Of a stretch of DNA of 34,098 nt, positions 7,464 through 14,904 are shown piece by piece. Below the pieces are notes generated by a model. The model saw nothing but the letters and a program-made list of their open reading frames with translations, made no database searches and was not told the DNA's origin. The DNA is taken from NCBI RefSeq assembly GCF_017302315.1, contig NZ_JAFLDT010000045.1, forward strand, positions 1-34,098, given 5' to 3'. This stretch comes from Zoogloea sp. GTDB lineage: Bacteria > Pseudomonadota > Gammaproteobacteria > Burkholderiales > Rhodocyclaceae. Each line of letters starts with the position of its first letter. The stretch's first letter is position 1. A program made the translations under genes and the position numbers.

Positions 7464-8360
7464 ATGAAACGTCGAAAAATGAAGCAGGTGCTGATTGTCG
7501 GTAGTGGTGACGTGGCCCGCCGGATCATTCCCTGGCTGGCAGTGCGCTTTCGCGTGACGGCCGTGACAAGGCGGGCCGAGGAGTGTGCTGCACTGCGAAC
7601 GCTGGGTGCCACGCCCCTTGTTGCCGACCTCGATTTGCCCGACACCCTCCTGCGTCTCGCCGGCATTGCCGACTACGTGCTGCACTGCGCGCCACCACCC
7701 GCGGTGGGTACCGATGACCCGCGCACCCGGCGCCTTCTGGCTGCTCTGACGCGTCGCGGGAGTCTACCACGACGGATAAGCTACATAAGTACCACTGGCG
7801 TCTACGGCGATTGCGGTGGTGCCTGGCTGGACGAGACGTGGCCCCTGCGTCCGGATTCGGCCCGGGCAGGGCGGCGGGTGGCGGCGGAGGCGCATCTGCG
7901 CCGTTTTGGCATGCGCACCGGCTGCCGCGTCAGCATTCTGCGGGCGCCCGGGATCTACGATACGGAGGCCCGCCTTCCACGGGCCCGGCTGCTTAAGGGG
8001 GATCCCGTCCTGGTGGCCGAGGACGACGTCTTCACCAATCACATCCATGCGGATGACCTGGCCCGCCTGTCGGCCCTGGCCCTGTTCCGCGGTCGGCCCA
8101 ATCGGGCCTATAACGCCACCGACGACAGCACGATGCGCATGGGGGATTACTTTGATCTGGTGGCCGATGCCTGCGGTCTGCCCCGGCCGCCCCGTTTGCC
8201 ACGGGCCGAACTGGCGGGCCGTCTGTCACCCATGACGCTTTCCTTCATGTCCGAGTCGCGACGCTTGATGAATGGCCGCATCAAGCGGGAGTTCCGCGTC
8301 GGCCTGCGCCATCCGACCGTGGCCGACGCCCTCGCGGCCATGTTGCCCACTGCTTCCTGA
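7464..8360 (+). CDS. NAD-dependent epimerase/SDR-family protein (YeeZ-like)
   Basis: 298 residues. It opens with a Rossmann nucleotide-binding strand (QVLIVGSGDVARR) and carries the extended-SDR signature ISTTGVYGD, with Y in the catalytic position, but the usual Y-x-x-x-K is not obvious. Further landmarks are LRAPGIYD and FTNHIHADDLARL, which are typical of the YeeZ/YbjT-like branch of unknown substrate. It starts at ATG 7464; a second ATG at 7479 is possible, and neither has a well-spaced ribosome site. It heads a plus-strand run with hemJ (22-base gap) and rlmL (22-base gap) and is divergent from the ferredoxin reductase. A true sugar-nucleotide epimerase role is not supported by the context. 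Confidence 0.82.
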   Translation: MKRRKMKQVLIVGSGDVARRIIPWLAVRFRVTAVTRRAEECAALRTLGATPLVADLDLPDTLLRLAGIADYVLHCAPPPAVGTDDPRTRRLLAALTRRGSLPRRISYISTTGVYGDCGGAWLDETWPLRPDSARAGRRVAAEAHLRRFGMRTGCRVSILRAPGIYDTEARLPRARLLKGDPVLVAEDDVFTNHIHADDLARLSALALFRGRPNRAYNATDDSTMRMGDYFDLVADACGLPRPPRLPRAELAGRLSPMTLSFMSESRRLMNGRIKREFRVGLRHPTVADALAAMLPTAS

Positions 8361-8382
8361 AACCTGAATCGAGTCCCACATC

Positions 8383-8799
8383 ATGCTTTACCTCAGCATC
8401 AAGGCCCTGCACATCATCTTTGTCACCAGCTGGTTCGCCGGCCTGTTCTATCTGCCGCGTCTGTTTGTCAATCACGCCATGGTCACCGACACCGCCACCC
8501 TGCAGCGTCTGGCCCTGATGGAGCACAAGCTGTATCGCTTCATGACGCCCCTGGGCATCCTGGCGGTGATCCTGGGCATGTGGCTGTGGTTCGGCTTCGG
8601 CCTGAGCGGCGGCTGGCTGCATGCCAAGACCGCGTTGGTCACCTTCCTCATCGTTTATCACCTGTATTGCGGGCGTCTGATGCGTGCCTTTGCCGAAGGG
8701 CGCAATACCCGCAGCCATGTGTGGTACCGCTTCTTCAATGAGGTGCCGGTGCTGGTGTTGTTCGCAGTGGTGTTTCTCGTGGTGCTTAAGCCTTTCTGA
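8383..8799 (+). CDS. hemJ: HemJ-type protoporphyrinogen IX oxidase
   Basis: A 138-residue integral membrane protein with about four hydrophobic helices (roughly 3-25, 53-72, 78-97 and 118-136). The start MLYLSIKALHIIFVTSWFAG and the following LFYLPRLFV are the hallmark of the HemJ (UPF0093) family, including the early conserved His (H10) thought to bind heme. HemJ oxidises protoporphyrinogen IX to protoporphyrin IX in bacteria that lack HemG or HemY. The length fits the family. It lies between the epimerase-like gene and rlmL, probably in one transcript. No other heme gene is in the window, so the call rests on sequence alone. Confidence 0.88.
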   Translation: MLYLSIKALHIIFVTSWFAGLFYLPRLFVNHAMVTDTATLQRLALMEHKLYRFMTPLGILAVILGMWLWFGFGLSGGWLHAKTALVTFLIVYHLYCGRLMRAFAEGRNTRSHVWYRFFNEVPVLVLFAVVFLVVLKPF

Positions 8800-8821
8800 T
8801 CCCTTATTCCGGACGTCTGCC

Positions 8822-9994
8822 TTGAACTTCTTTTCGCCCTGTCCCCGCGGCCTCGAGCCGCTTCTCGCCGAGGAGCTGAAGGCTCTCGGTGCCAGCGATC
8901 CCAAGGTCGTTCCCGGCGGTGTGCATTTCGTCGGCGAGTGGCCCCTGTGCTACCGGGTCAACCTTGAAAGCCGCATCGCCACCCGTGTGCTGTGGCAGAT
9001 CACCATGGGCCGCTACCGCAGCGAGGAGGACATCTACCGGATCGCCTACGCGCCCACCTGGGCCCACTGGTTCACGCCCGACCAGACCATCCGGGTCTTT
9101 GTGGTGGCACACAAATCGCCCCTGCGCAGCCTGGAGTTCGCCACCCTGCGTATCAAGGACGCCGTATGCGATCACTTCCGCACCGTTGCCGGGCGGCGCC
9201 CGGACGTGGATACCCAGTCGCCCGACATGCGCATCCACGCCTTCCTGTCGGCCGATACCGTCACGCTCTATCTGGATACCTCGGGCGATGCCCTCTACAA
9301 ACGCGGCTTCAAGCAGGCCGCGGTGGAGGCGCCCCTGAAGGAGAACCTGGCGGCCGGCATTCTGCGTCTGACCGGCTGGAAGCCGGGCGAGGAGGCCCTG
9401 TGCGATCCCATGTGCGGTAGCGGCACTTTCCTGATTGAAGCAGCCCAGATGGCCCTCGATGTGGCCCCGGGCCTGGGCCGCCATTTTGCCTTCGAGCGCT
9501 TCAAACCCTATGAAAGGGATGTCTGGCTGCCCATCCGCCAGGCCGCCGAGGCCCGCCGCCAGGCGCCCCGCAAGCTGGCGATCTATGGCTCCGACATCCT
9601 GGAAGCCCAGCAGCGCAAGACCATCGTGAACCTGCGCAGTGCCGGTCTGGAGGGTTGCGTCGAGGTGGGGCGCGGGGATCTGTTGGATCTGCAGGCACCG
9701 GCCGCGTCCGGCGTGTTGATCGCCAACCCGCCCTACGGTGTGCGGCTGTCGGATACGGCAGAGCTGGAGGCCTTCTACCCGAAACTCGGCGACGCCCTGA
9801 AGGCCCATTGGACAGGCTGGCGCTGCTACTTCTTCAGCGGCGATCCGGCCCTGCCCAAAGGCGTCCGCCTCAAGGCCAGCAAACGTACCCCGCTCTTCAA
9901 CGGCGCCATCGAGTGCCGCCTTTTTGAATACCAGATGGTCGCCGGCTCAGCCCGCAAACCCAAACCCTCGGACAACGACGATCTGAACGATTGA
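8822..9994 (+). CDS. rlmL: 23S rRNA m2G2445 methyltransferase RlmL (single-domain form)
   Basis: 390 residues starting at TTG 8822, where the family motif NFFSPCPRGLEPLLAEEL begins; no ATG lies between the end of hemJ and this motif. A THUMP RNA-binding domain (about 45-165) precedes a Rossmann methyltransferase domain. The latter has DPMCGSGTFLIEA as the AdoMet loop and N302-PPYG as the catalytic N-P-P-Y motif of N2-guanine methylases. In E. coli this domain is fused to RlmK (about 700 residues). Here the protein ends after the RlmL part, as in many betaproteobacteria. The substrate assignment is by family. The gene ends at a convergent junction occupied by repeat copy 2. Confidence 0.88.
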   Translation: MNFFSPCPRGLEPLLAEELKALGASDPKVVPGGVHFVGEWPLCYRVNLESRIATRVLWQITMGRYRSEEDIYRIAYAPTWAHWFTPDQTIRVFVVAHKSPLRSLEFATLRIKDAVCDHFRTVAGRRPDVDTQSPDMRIHAFLSADTVTLYLDTSGDALYKRGFKQAAVEAPLKENLAAGILRLTGWKPGEEALCDPMCGSGTFLIEAAQMALDVAPGLGRHFAFERFKPYERDVWLPIRQAAEARRQAPRKLAIYGSDILEAQQRKTIVNLRSAGLEGCVEVGRGDLLDLQAPAASGVLIANPPYGVRLSDTAELEAFYPKLGDALKAHWTGWRCYFFSGDPALPKGVRLKASKRTPLFNGAIECRLFEYQMVAGSARKPKPSDNDDLND

Positions 9995-10031
9995 GGGGGG
10001 AGCGCAGCGAGCCCTTTTAACCGGGCACGCC

Positions 10032-10152
10032 GAACGGTGGCAGAAAGCGTAGCGAGCGCTTCGAGGCTGCGACGAGAAGCGCAGCCGTACTCGAGTACGG
10101 CGAGCATCGCAGCCGCAGGATCGGAGCGCGCAGTAGCTTTATGCCATCGTTC
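10032..10152 (-). repeat. Dispersed palindromic repeat, copy 2
   Basis: The core 10041-10140, read on the minus strand, matches 261-360 at 80 of 100 ungapped positions. Its centre is a perfect 18-base palindrome, GCCGTACTCGAGTACGGC (10084-10101). The outer arms 10032-10047 and 10137-10152 pair at 14 of 16 positions, although their sequence differs from the outer arms of copy 1. The element fills the gap between rlmL and pilU, which converge, and its right arm covers two bases of the pilU stop codon. A shared hairpin terminator for both genes is plausible, but there is no T-tract. Confidence 0.78.
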
Positions 10153-11284
10153 ACACGATGTCGAGGTTCTGGATGCCGGAGAGCATATCCTTGTCGCCCC
10201 GGCGGCTCTTGAGCTTGATCTGCAGACGCAGATCGTTCATCGAGTCGGCGTTGCGCAGGGCATCCTCATAGGTGATCATGCCCTTTTCATAAAGATCGAA
10301 AAGGCTCTGGTCGAAGGTCTGCATGCCCAACTCGGAGGAGCGCTTCATGACGTCCTTGATGCCCGGGATCTCACCCTTGAAGATGAGGTCGGAGATCAGT
10401 GGTGAGTTGAGCATTACCTCGACGGCGGGTACCCGGCCCTTGCGGTCACACATGGGGAGCAGGCGCTGGGAGATGAGGGCGCGCAGGTTGAGGGAGAGAT
10501 CCATCAGCAACTGATGGCGTCGCTCGTCGGGGAAGAAGTTGATGATCCGGTCGATGGCCTGGTTGGCGCTGTTGGCGTGCAGGGTGGCCAGGCACAGGTG
10601 GCCGGTTTCCGCAAAGGCGATGGCGTAGTCCATGGTCTCCCGGTCGCGGATCTCACCCATCAGGATCACATCCGGTGCTTGGCGCAGGGTGTTCTTGAGG
10701 GCGGGCTCCCATGAATCGGTGTCGATGCCGACTTCCCGCTGGGTGACGATGCAGTTCTTGTGGCTATGCACGAACTCGATCGGATCTTCAATGGTGATGA
10801 TGTGGCCGAATGACTTTTCATTGCGGTAATCCACCATGGCTGCCAGGGACGTGGTCTTGCCGGTACCCGTGCCCCCGACGAAGATCACCAGCCCGCGTTT
10901 GGACATGGTGATGTCTTTCAGCACCGGGGGAAGGCCCAGGGACTCGAAGGTCGGGATCTTTTGCGGGATGGTCCGCAGCACCAGCCCGACCTGCCCCTGC
11001 TGGATGAAGGCATTGGCCCGGAAGCGCCCGATGCCCGGCGGGGAGATGGCGAAGTTGCACTCCTTGGTGGCTTCGAACTCCTGCGCCTGACGATCGCTCA
11101 TGATCACCCTGGCCAGTTCCGCGGTGTGGGTGTGGGTGAGCTGCTGGTTGGACTGGGGGACGATCTTGCCGTCGATCTTGATGGCAGGCGGGAAGTTGGT
11201 GGTGATGAAAAGATCCGAACCGTTCTTCTGCAGCATCAGCCGCAGGAGATCGTGCATGAACTTGAGTGCCTGATCACGTTCCAT
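10151..11284 (-). CDS. pilU: Type IV pilus retraction ATPase paralogue PilU
   Basis: 377 residues. ATG 11284 has AGGA seven bases upstream. It is a GspE/PilT-family hexameric ATPase with an N-terminal PAS-like domain (NGSDLFITTNFPPAIKIDG), Walker A GGTGTGKTTS (137-146), Asp box ITIEDPIE, Walker B LMGEIRD with catalytic Glu near 211, and His box HLCLATLHAN. Residues such as the long C-terminal tail ending NLDIV mark it as PilU rather than PilT. PilU assists PilT in pilus retraction and needs PilT to act. It follows pilT by 53 bases on the same strand, the usual order. Repeat copy 2 lies at its 3' end. Confidence 0.95.
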   Translation of the reverse strand: MERDQALKFMHDLLRLMLQKNGSDLFITTNFPPAIKIDGKIVPQSNQQLTHTHTAELARVIMSDRQAQEFEATKECNFAISPPGIGRFRANAFIQQGQVGLVLRTIPQKIPTFESLGLPPVLKDITMSKRGLVIFVGGTGTGKTTSLAAMVDYRNEKSFGHIITIEDPIEFVHSHKNCIVTQREVGIDTDSWEPALKNTLRQAPDVILMGEIRDRETMDYAIAFAETGHLCLATLHANSANQAIDRIINFFPDERRHQLLMDLSLNLRALISQRLLPMCDRKGRVPAVEVMLNSPLISDLIFKGEIPGIKDVMKRSSELGMQTFDQSLFDLYEKGMITYEDALRNADSMNDLRLQIKLKSRRGDKDMLSGIQNLDIV

Positions 11285-11337
11285 GGTGGTTTCCTGTTGC
11301 CGGAGCGCGCCGGCAGTCTGATGGGGTCTGTCGGGCT

Positions 11338-12381
11338 TCAGGCGGGGAAGCTGTCCTTGTTCTGGGCGCGCAGGCGGGCTTCCGCACCCGACACGATGTT
11401 GCGTCGGACCATGTCGGCCAGGCACTGATCGAGGGTCTGCATCCCGATGTTCTGTCCGGTCTGGATGGCTGAATACATCTGTGCCACCTTGTTTTCACGG
11501 ATCAGGTTACGGATGGCGGGGGTGCCGATCATGATCTCGTGGGCTGCCACCCGGCCGGTGCCGTCCTTGGTCTTGAGCAGGGTCTGCGAGATCACTGCGC
11601 GCAGGGATTCGGACATCATGGCCCGGACCATGTCCTTCTCGTTGGCGGGGAAGACGTCGACGATACGGTCGATGGTCTTGGCGGCCGACGAGGTGTGCAG
11701 CGTGCCGAAGACCAGGTGGCCGGTTTCGGCTGCCGTGAGGGCCAGGCGGATGGTTTCCAGGTCACGCATTTCACCCACCAGCACCACATCCGGATCTTCC
11801 CGCAGGGCGGAGCGCAGGGCCGCGTTGAAGGACTGGGTGTCGCGGGAGACCTCACGCTGGTTGATCAGGCAACGCTTGGATTCATGGACGAATTCGATGG
11901 GATCCTCGATGGTCAGGATGTGGCCGTATTCGTTCTCATTGACGTAGTCCACCATCGCCGCGAGGGTGGTGGATTTGCCCGAGCCGGTGGGGCCGGTGAC
12001 GAGGACGATGCCCCGGGGTTGATTGGCGATCTCTTTGAAGATCTTCGGGCAGTTCAGCTCTTCAAGAGTCATCACCTTGGAGGGAATAACCCGGAACACT
12101 GCAGCTGCGCCACGGTTCTGATTGAAGGCATTGACCCGGAATCGTGCCAGGTTGGGGATTTCGAAGGAGAAGTCGGTTTCGAGAAACTCTTCGTACTGCT
12201 TGCGCTGGGCGTCGTTCATGATGTCGTACACCATGCCATGGACGTCCTTGTGGGCCAGGGCGGGCAGGTTGATCCGGCGCACGTCGCCGTGTACCCGGAT
12301 CATCGGCGGCAGGCCCGCGGAAACATGAAGGTCGGACGCCTTGTTCTTGACCGTAAAGGCCAGCAGTTCGGTGATATCCAT
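11338..12381 (-). CDS. pilT: Type IV pilus retraction ATPase PilT
   Basis: 347 residues, the family's usual length. The N-terminus MDITELLAFTVKNKASDLHV is diagnostic of PilT. Walker A is GPTGSGKSTT (130-139), the Asp box LTIEDPIEF, Walker B VVLVGEMRD with catalytic Glu at 204, and the His box HLVFGTLHT. The C-terminal region carries the AIRNLIRE motif needed for retraction in characterised PilT proteins. It depolymerises the pilus at the inner-membrane base, driving twitching motility and DNA uptake. The gene is divergent from yggS, as in many proteobacteria, and its promoter probably overlaps the yggS start region. Confidence 0.97.
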   Translation of the reverse strand: MDITELLAFTVKNKASDLHVSAGLPPMIRVHGDVRRINLPALAHKDVHGMVYDIMNDAQRKQYEEFLETDFSFEIPNLARFRVNAFNQNRGAAAVFRVIPSKVMTLEELNCPKIFKEIANQPRGIVLVTGPTGSGKSTTLAAMVDYVNENEYGHILTIEDPIEFVHESKRCLINQREVSRDTQSFNAALRSALREDPDVVLVGEMRDLETIRLALTAAETGHLVFGTLHTSSAAKTIDRIVDVFPANEKDMVRAMMSESLRAVISQTLLKTKDGTGRVAAHEIMIGTPAIRNLIRENKVAQMYSAIQTGQNIGMQTLDQCLADMVRRNIVSGAEARLRAQNKDSFPA

Positions 12382-12437
12382 CGTGGGGGCTCGCGGCAGG
12401 GCTGGGATTGTCGGGCGAAATTCGGGCTCGGAGCCGA

Positions 12438-12446
12438 TGCTATACT
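12438..12446 (+). promoter_or_regulatory. Extended -10 promoter for the yggS operon
   Basis: TGC followed by TATACT (12441-12446) fits an extended -10 element (TGnTATAAT, 5 of 6 in the hexamer). No good -35 is seen at the right distance, which extended -10 promoters can tolerate. Transcription would begin near 12453. That lies downstream of the ATG at 12437, so it favours TTG 12476 as the yggS start. Confidence 0.45.
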
Positions 12447-12475
12447 CAACGGCACCGACTGCCCAGATTAGAGCT

Positions 12476-13171
12476 TTGGAAGATTATAAATCAGGCATAT
12501 CTGCCCGCCTTCAAATCCTTTCTGCGCGCATTGCGCGTGCTGCCGTCGAAGCGGGCCGTGATCCCGCGGAGGTACGTCTTCTCGCCGTCAGCAAGACGTG
12601 GCCCATCGAAAGCCTGCGTGACGCCGTAGCGGGCGGTCAGATGGCTTTTGGCGAAAGTTACGTGCAGGAAGCTGTTGGCAAGATCGAAGCCCTTTCCGAT
12701 CTGGGGCTGGAGTGGCATTTCATCGGCCCCCTGCAGGGCAACAAGACGCGCCCCGTGGCGAATGCCTTTTCATGGGTGCATTCCGTCGACCGTATCCGGA
12801 TCGCCCAGCGTCTGTCCGAGCAGCGGGATGTTCACTTGCCGCCGTTGCAGGTGTGCATCCAGGTCAATGTTAGCGGGGAAGAGAGCAAGAGCGGCGTTTC
12901 GCCGGAGGCGCTCCCGGAACTTGCCCGCGCCGTGGCGGCACTCCCCCGGCTTACGCTGCGGGGTCTGATGACCATTCCCGAGCCGAGCCCTGATGTGGCG
13001 GTGCAGCGTGCGCGTTTTGCGAGCCTGCGTCACCTGCGGGATGCGCTCAACAACGGCGGGATGAGCCTTGATACCCTCTCCATGGGCATGTCCGATGACC
13101 TCGAGGCGGCCATTGCCGAAGGGGCAACGATAGTCCGAGTGGGCACTGCGATCTTTGGGTCGCGGGCCTGA
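12476..13171 (+). CDS. yggS: PLP homeostasis protein YggS/PROSC
   Basis: 231 residues from TTG 12476, close to the 234 of E. coli YggS. Family motifs: LLAVSKTWP with the PLP-binding Lys, FGESYVQEA, LEWHFIGPLQGNK, QVNVSGEESKSG, LRGLMTIPEP, LSMGMSDDLEAAI and GTAIFGSR. It is a single-domain fold-type III PLP-binding protein with no known catalytic activity that buffers pyridoxal phosphate. An ATG at 12437 would add 13 residues, but it sits inside the likely promoter, so I prefer the TTG. It heads a yggS-proC-yggT-DUF167 block, a widely conserved arrangement. proC follows after 39 bases. Confidence 0.92.
   Translation: MEDYKSGISARLQILSARIARAAVEAGRDPAEVRLLAVSKTWPIESLRDAVAGGQMAFGESYVQEAVGKIEALSDLGLEWHFIGPLQGNKTRPVANAFSWVHSVDRIRIAQRLSEQRDVHLPPLQVCIQVNVSGEESKSGVSPEALPELARAVAALPRLTLRGLMTIPEPSPDVAVQRARFASLRHLRDALNNGGMSLDTLSMGMSDDLEAAIAEGATIVRVGTAIFGSRA
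12483..12488 (-). promoter_or_regulatory. Candidate pilT -10 element
   Basis: A perfect TATAAT on the minus strand, about 100 bases upstream of pilT. The nearest -35-like hexamer (TTGAAG) is 20 bases further up, which is longer than ideal. If used, the pilT transcript would start inside the yggS reading frame and overlap the 5' end of the yggS transcript in antisense. Confidence 0.3.
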
Positions 13172-13210
13172 CCTCTCTCCTTATCCATCCATGATCTTGG
13201 AAATAAATCG

Positions 13211-14023
13211 ATGAAAATCACCTTCCTGGGGGGCGGCAATATGGCCGCGGCCCTGATTGGCGGCATGCTTAAGCAGGGCTTCAAGGCGGCGGAGTTACAG
13301 GTGGTCGAGCTCTCCGCAGAAGGTCGGGCAAGGCTCGAGGCGGGTTTCGGAGTGCGGGTCGTGGCGTCCATCGACGATGCATCCCTGGACTGTGATGTGC
13401 TGGTACTGGCGGTCAAGCCCCAGCAACTCAGGGACGCGGTGGCGCCCATGGCCGGGCGCCTGGCGTCACAGGTCGTGGTGAGCATCGCAGCCGGGCTGCG
13501 TCTGGCGGACATCGGCCGCTGGTTGGGCGGATACGATGGCCTGGTACGGGCCATGCCCAATACGCCCGCGCTGATCGGTGCCGGTATCACCGGGCTGTTT
13601 GCCAACGCCGCCGTCAGCGCGGCGGGGCGTGAGGCCGCCGATAAGGTGCTGTCTGCCGTGGGCAGCACGGTATGGGTTGCCGACGAGGCGCAGATCGATA
13701 GCGTGACCGCCGTGTCCGGGAGTGGCCCTGCCTACGTGTTTCATTTTATCGAGTGTCTGCAGGCTGCCGGTGAGTCCATGGGCTTTGATGGAGCAACGGC
13801 CCGCAAGTTGGCCATCGATACGGTGCTCGGTGCGGCACGGCTGGCTGCGGCCAGTGATGAGTCTCCGGCGGTGCTGCGGGAGAGGGTCACCTCCAAAGGG
13901 GGGACCACCGCAGCGGCATTGGCATCTTTTGCTGCCGACGGCTTTCCCGCCGTCGTGGAGCGGGCGGTGCGTGCTGCAGAAGCCCGTGGCCGCGAGCTGG
14001 GCGATCAGCTCGGCCGCGACTGA
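13211..14023 (+). CDS. proC: Pyrroline-5-carboxylate reductase
   Basis: 270 residues, standard length. It opens with the NAD(P)-binding loop FLGGGNMAAALIGGM. It contains VLAVKPQQL, the RAMPNTPALIGAGITG segment, and the C-terminal signature around VTAVSGSGPAYVFHFIE and VTSKGGTTAAAL. It reduces L-1-pyrroline-5-carboxylate to L-proline, the last step of proline synthesis, in the cytoplasm as an oligomer. It lies between yggS and yggT, with 39- and 11-base gaps, so all are likely on one transcript. No feature is missing. Confidence 0.97.
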   Translation: MKITFLGGGNMAAALIGGMLKQGFKAAELQVVELSAEGRARLEAGFGVRVVASIDDASLDCDVLVLAVKPQQLRDAVAPMAGRLASQVVVSIAAGLRLADIGRWLGGYDGLVRAMPNTPALIGAGITGLFANAAVSAAGREAADKVLSAVGSTVWVADEAQIDSVTAVSGSGPAYVFHFIECLQAAGESMGFDGATARKLAIDTVLGAARLAAASDESPAVLRERVTSKGGTTAAALASFAADGFPAVVERAVRAAEARGRELGDQLGRD

Positions 14024-14034
14024 AGGGGGGCGGC

Positions 14035-14607
14035 ATGCTCGCGAGCCTTTTCCTGACCGTTGTCGAGACCCTTGGCGGGCTTCTCTCCGGTGTTCTGTTG
14101 GCCCGTTTCGTGATGCAGTGGCAACGGATTTCCTTTCGCAACCCCATTGGTCAGTTCGTGGTGGCAACCACCGATTGGCTGGTGTTGCCCCTGCGCCGCT
14201 TCATCCCGGGCCTGGGCGGGCTTGATCTGGCCAGCCTGCTGCCGGCCTGGGTGGTGCAGGTGCTGGTCGTCTTTGTGGCTCTCGGGGTGCGCGGGATCAT
14301 CGGTGTGGCAGATCCGCTGAGCATGCTGGTGGTGATGTGGGGGGTGGGCCTGCTCGAAACCGTGAAGGTCGCTCTGTATCTGCTGATGGGGGTGGTACTG
14401 ATGTCGGCGGTGCTGTCCTGGGTCAATCCCCACGCGCCGATGGCAGGCCTGATCAACGCCTTGGCCGAGCCCTTCCTCCGCCCTTTCCGGCGGGTGATTC
14501 CGCTGGTCGGTGGTGTCGATCTGACGCCGATCGCCCTGTTGCTGGTGCTTCAGGTGCTCCTTAGTGCGTTGGCGATGGGCAAGTACATGCTCGTGGGCCT
14601 GGCCTGA
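14035..14607 (+). CDS. yggT: YggT-family membrane protein
   Basis: 190 residues. ATG 14035 has AGGGGGG four bases upstream. Two copies of the YggT module are visible: one with FVMQWQRISFRNPIGQFV and LVLPLRRFIPGLGG, the other with LSWVNPHAPM and FLRPFRRVIPLVGGVDLTP. Each has two hydrophobic helices, so the protein is probably a four- to five-helix inner-membrane protein. Relatives have been linked to osmotic-shock tolerance and to membrane-protein assembly, but the biochemical role is not settled. It sits between proC and the DUF167 gene, its usual place. Confidence 0.9.
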   Translation: MLASLFLTVVETLGGLLSGVLLARFVMQWQRISFRNPIGQFVVATTDWLVLPLRRFIPGLGGLDLASLLPAWVVQVLVVFVALGVRGIIGVADPLSMLVVMWGVGLLETVKVALYLLMGVVLMSAVLSWVNPHAPMAGLINALAEPFLRPFRRVIPLVGGVDLTPIALLLVLQVLLSALAMGKYMLVGLA

Positions 14608-14613
14608 CTCCAA

Positions 14614-14904
14614 ATGGGCTGGATGGTGCAGGCCGGGGATGGCAGCGTGGTCCTGATGCTACACATTCAGCCCGGTGCCCGAAAGACCGAGGTGGCAGGT
14701 CTTCACGGCGATGCCTTGAAGATCCGGCTTGCTGCGCCGCCCGTGGACGGCAAGGCCAATGCCGCGCTGCTGGCCTTTCTGGCCAAGGTGTGTGGTGTGC
14801 CGAAATCCGCGGTCTCGCTGCTCAGCGGTGAAACATCCAGGAGTAAGCGGGTGAGAATCGTCGGTGCCGAAGTATCGGTGCTGGAGGCGCTGGCCTCAGC
14901 CTGA
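14614..14904 (+). CDS. DUF167/YggU-family protein
   Basis: 96 residues with the family signature: an N-terminal strand (VVLMLHIQPGARKTEVAG), then LKIRLAAPPVDGKANAAL, FLAKVCGVPKSAVSLLSGE and SRSKRVRI. This is a small alpha/beta cytoplasmic fold of unknown function, nearly always found beside yggT. It starts six bases after yggT. Its last nine bases overlap the 3' end of the convergent LysR gene, so transcription of the two may interfere. Confidence 0.9.
   Translation: MGWMVQAGDGSVVLMLHIQPGARKTEVAGLHGDALKIRLAAPPVDGKANAALLAFLAKVCGVPKSAVSLLSGETSRSKRVRIVGAEVSVLEALASA

Noticed and set aside
14896-14904. Nine-base convergent overlap of LysR and DUF167 genes
   Set aside because: Small 3' overlaps are routine in compact genomes; the 22-base one at 21215-21236 likewise.
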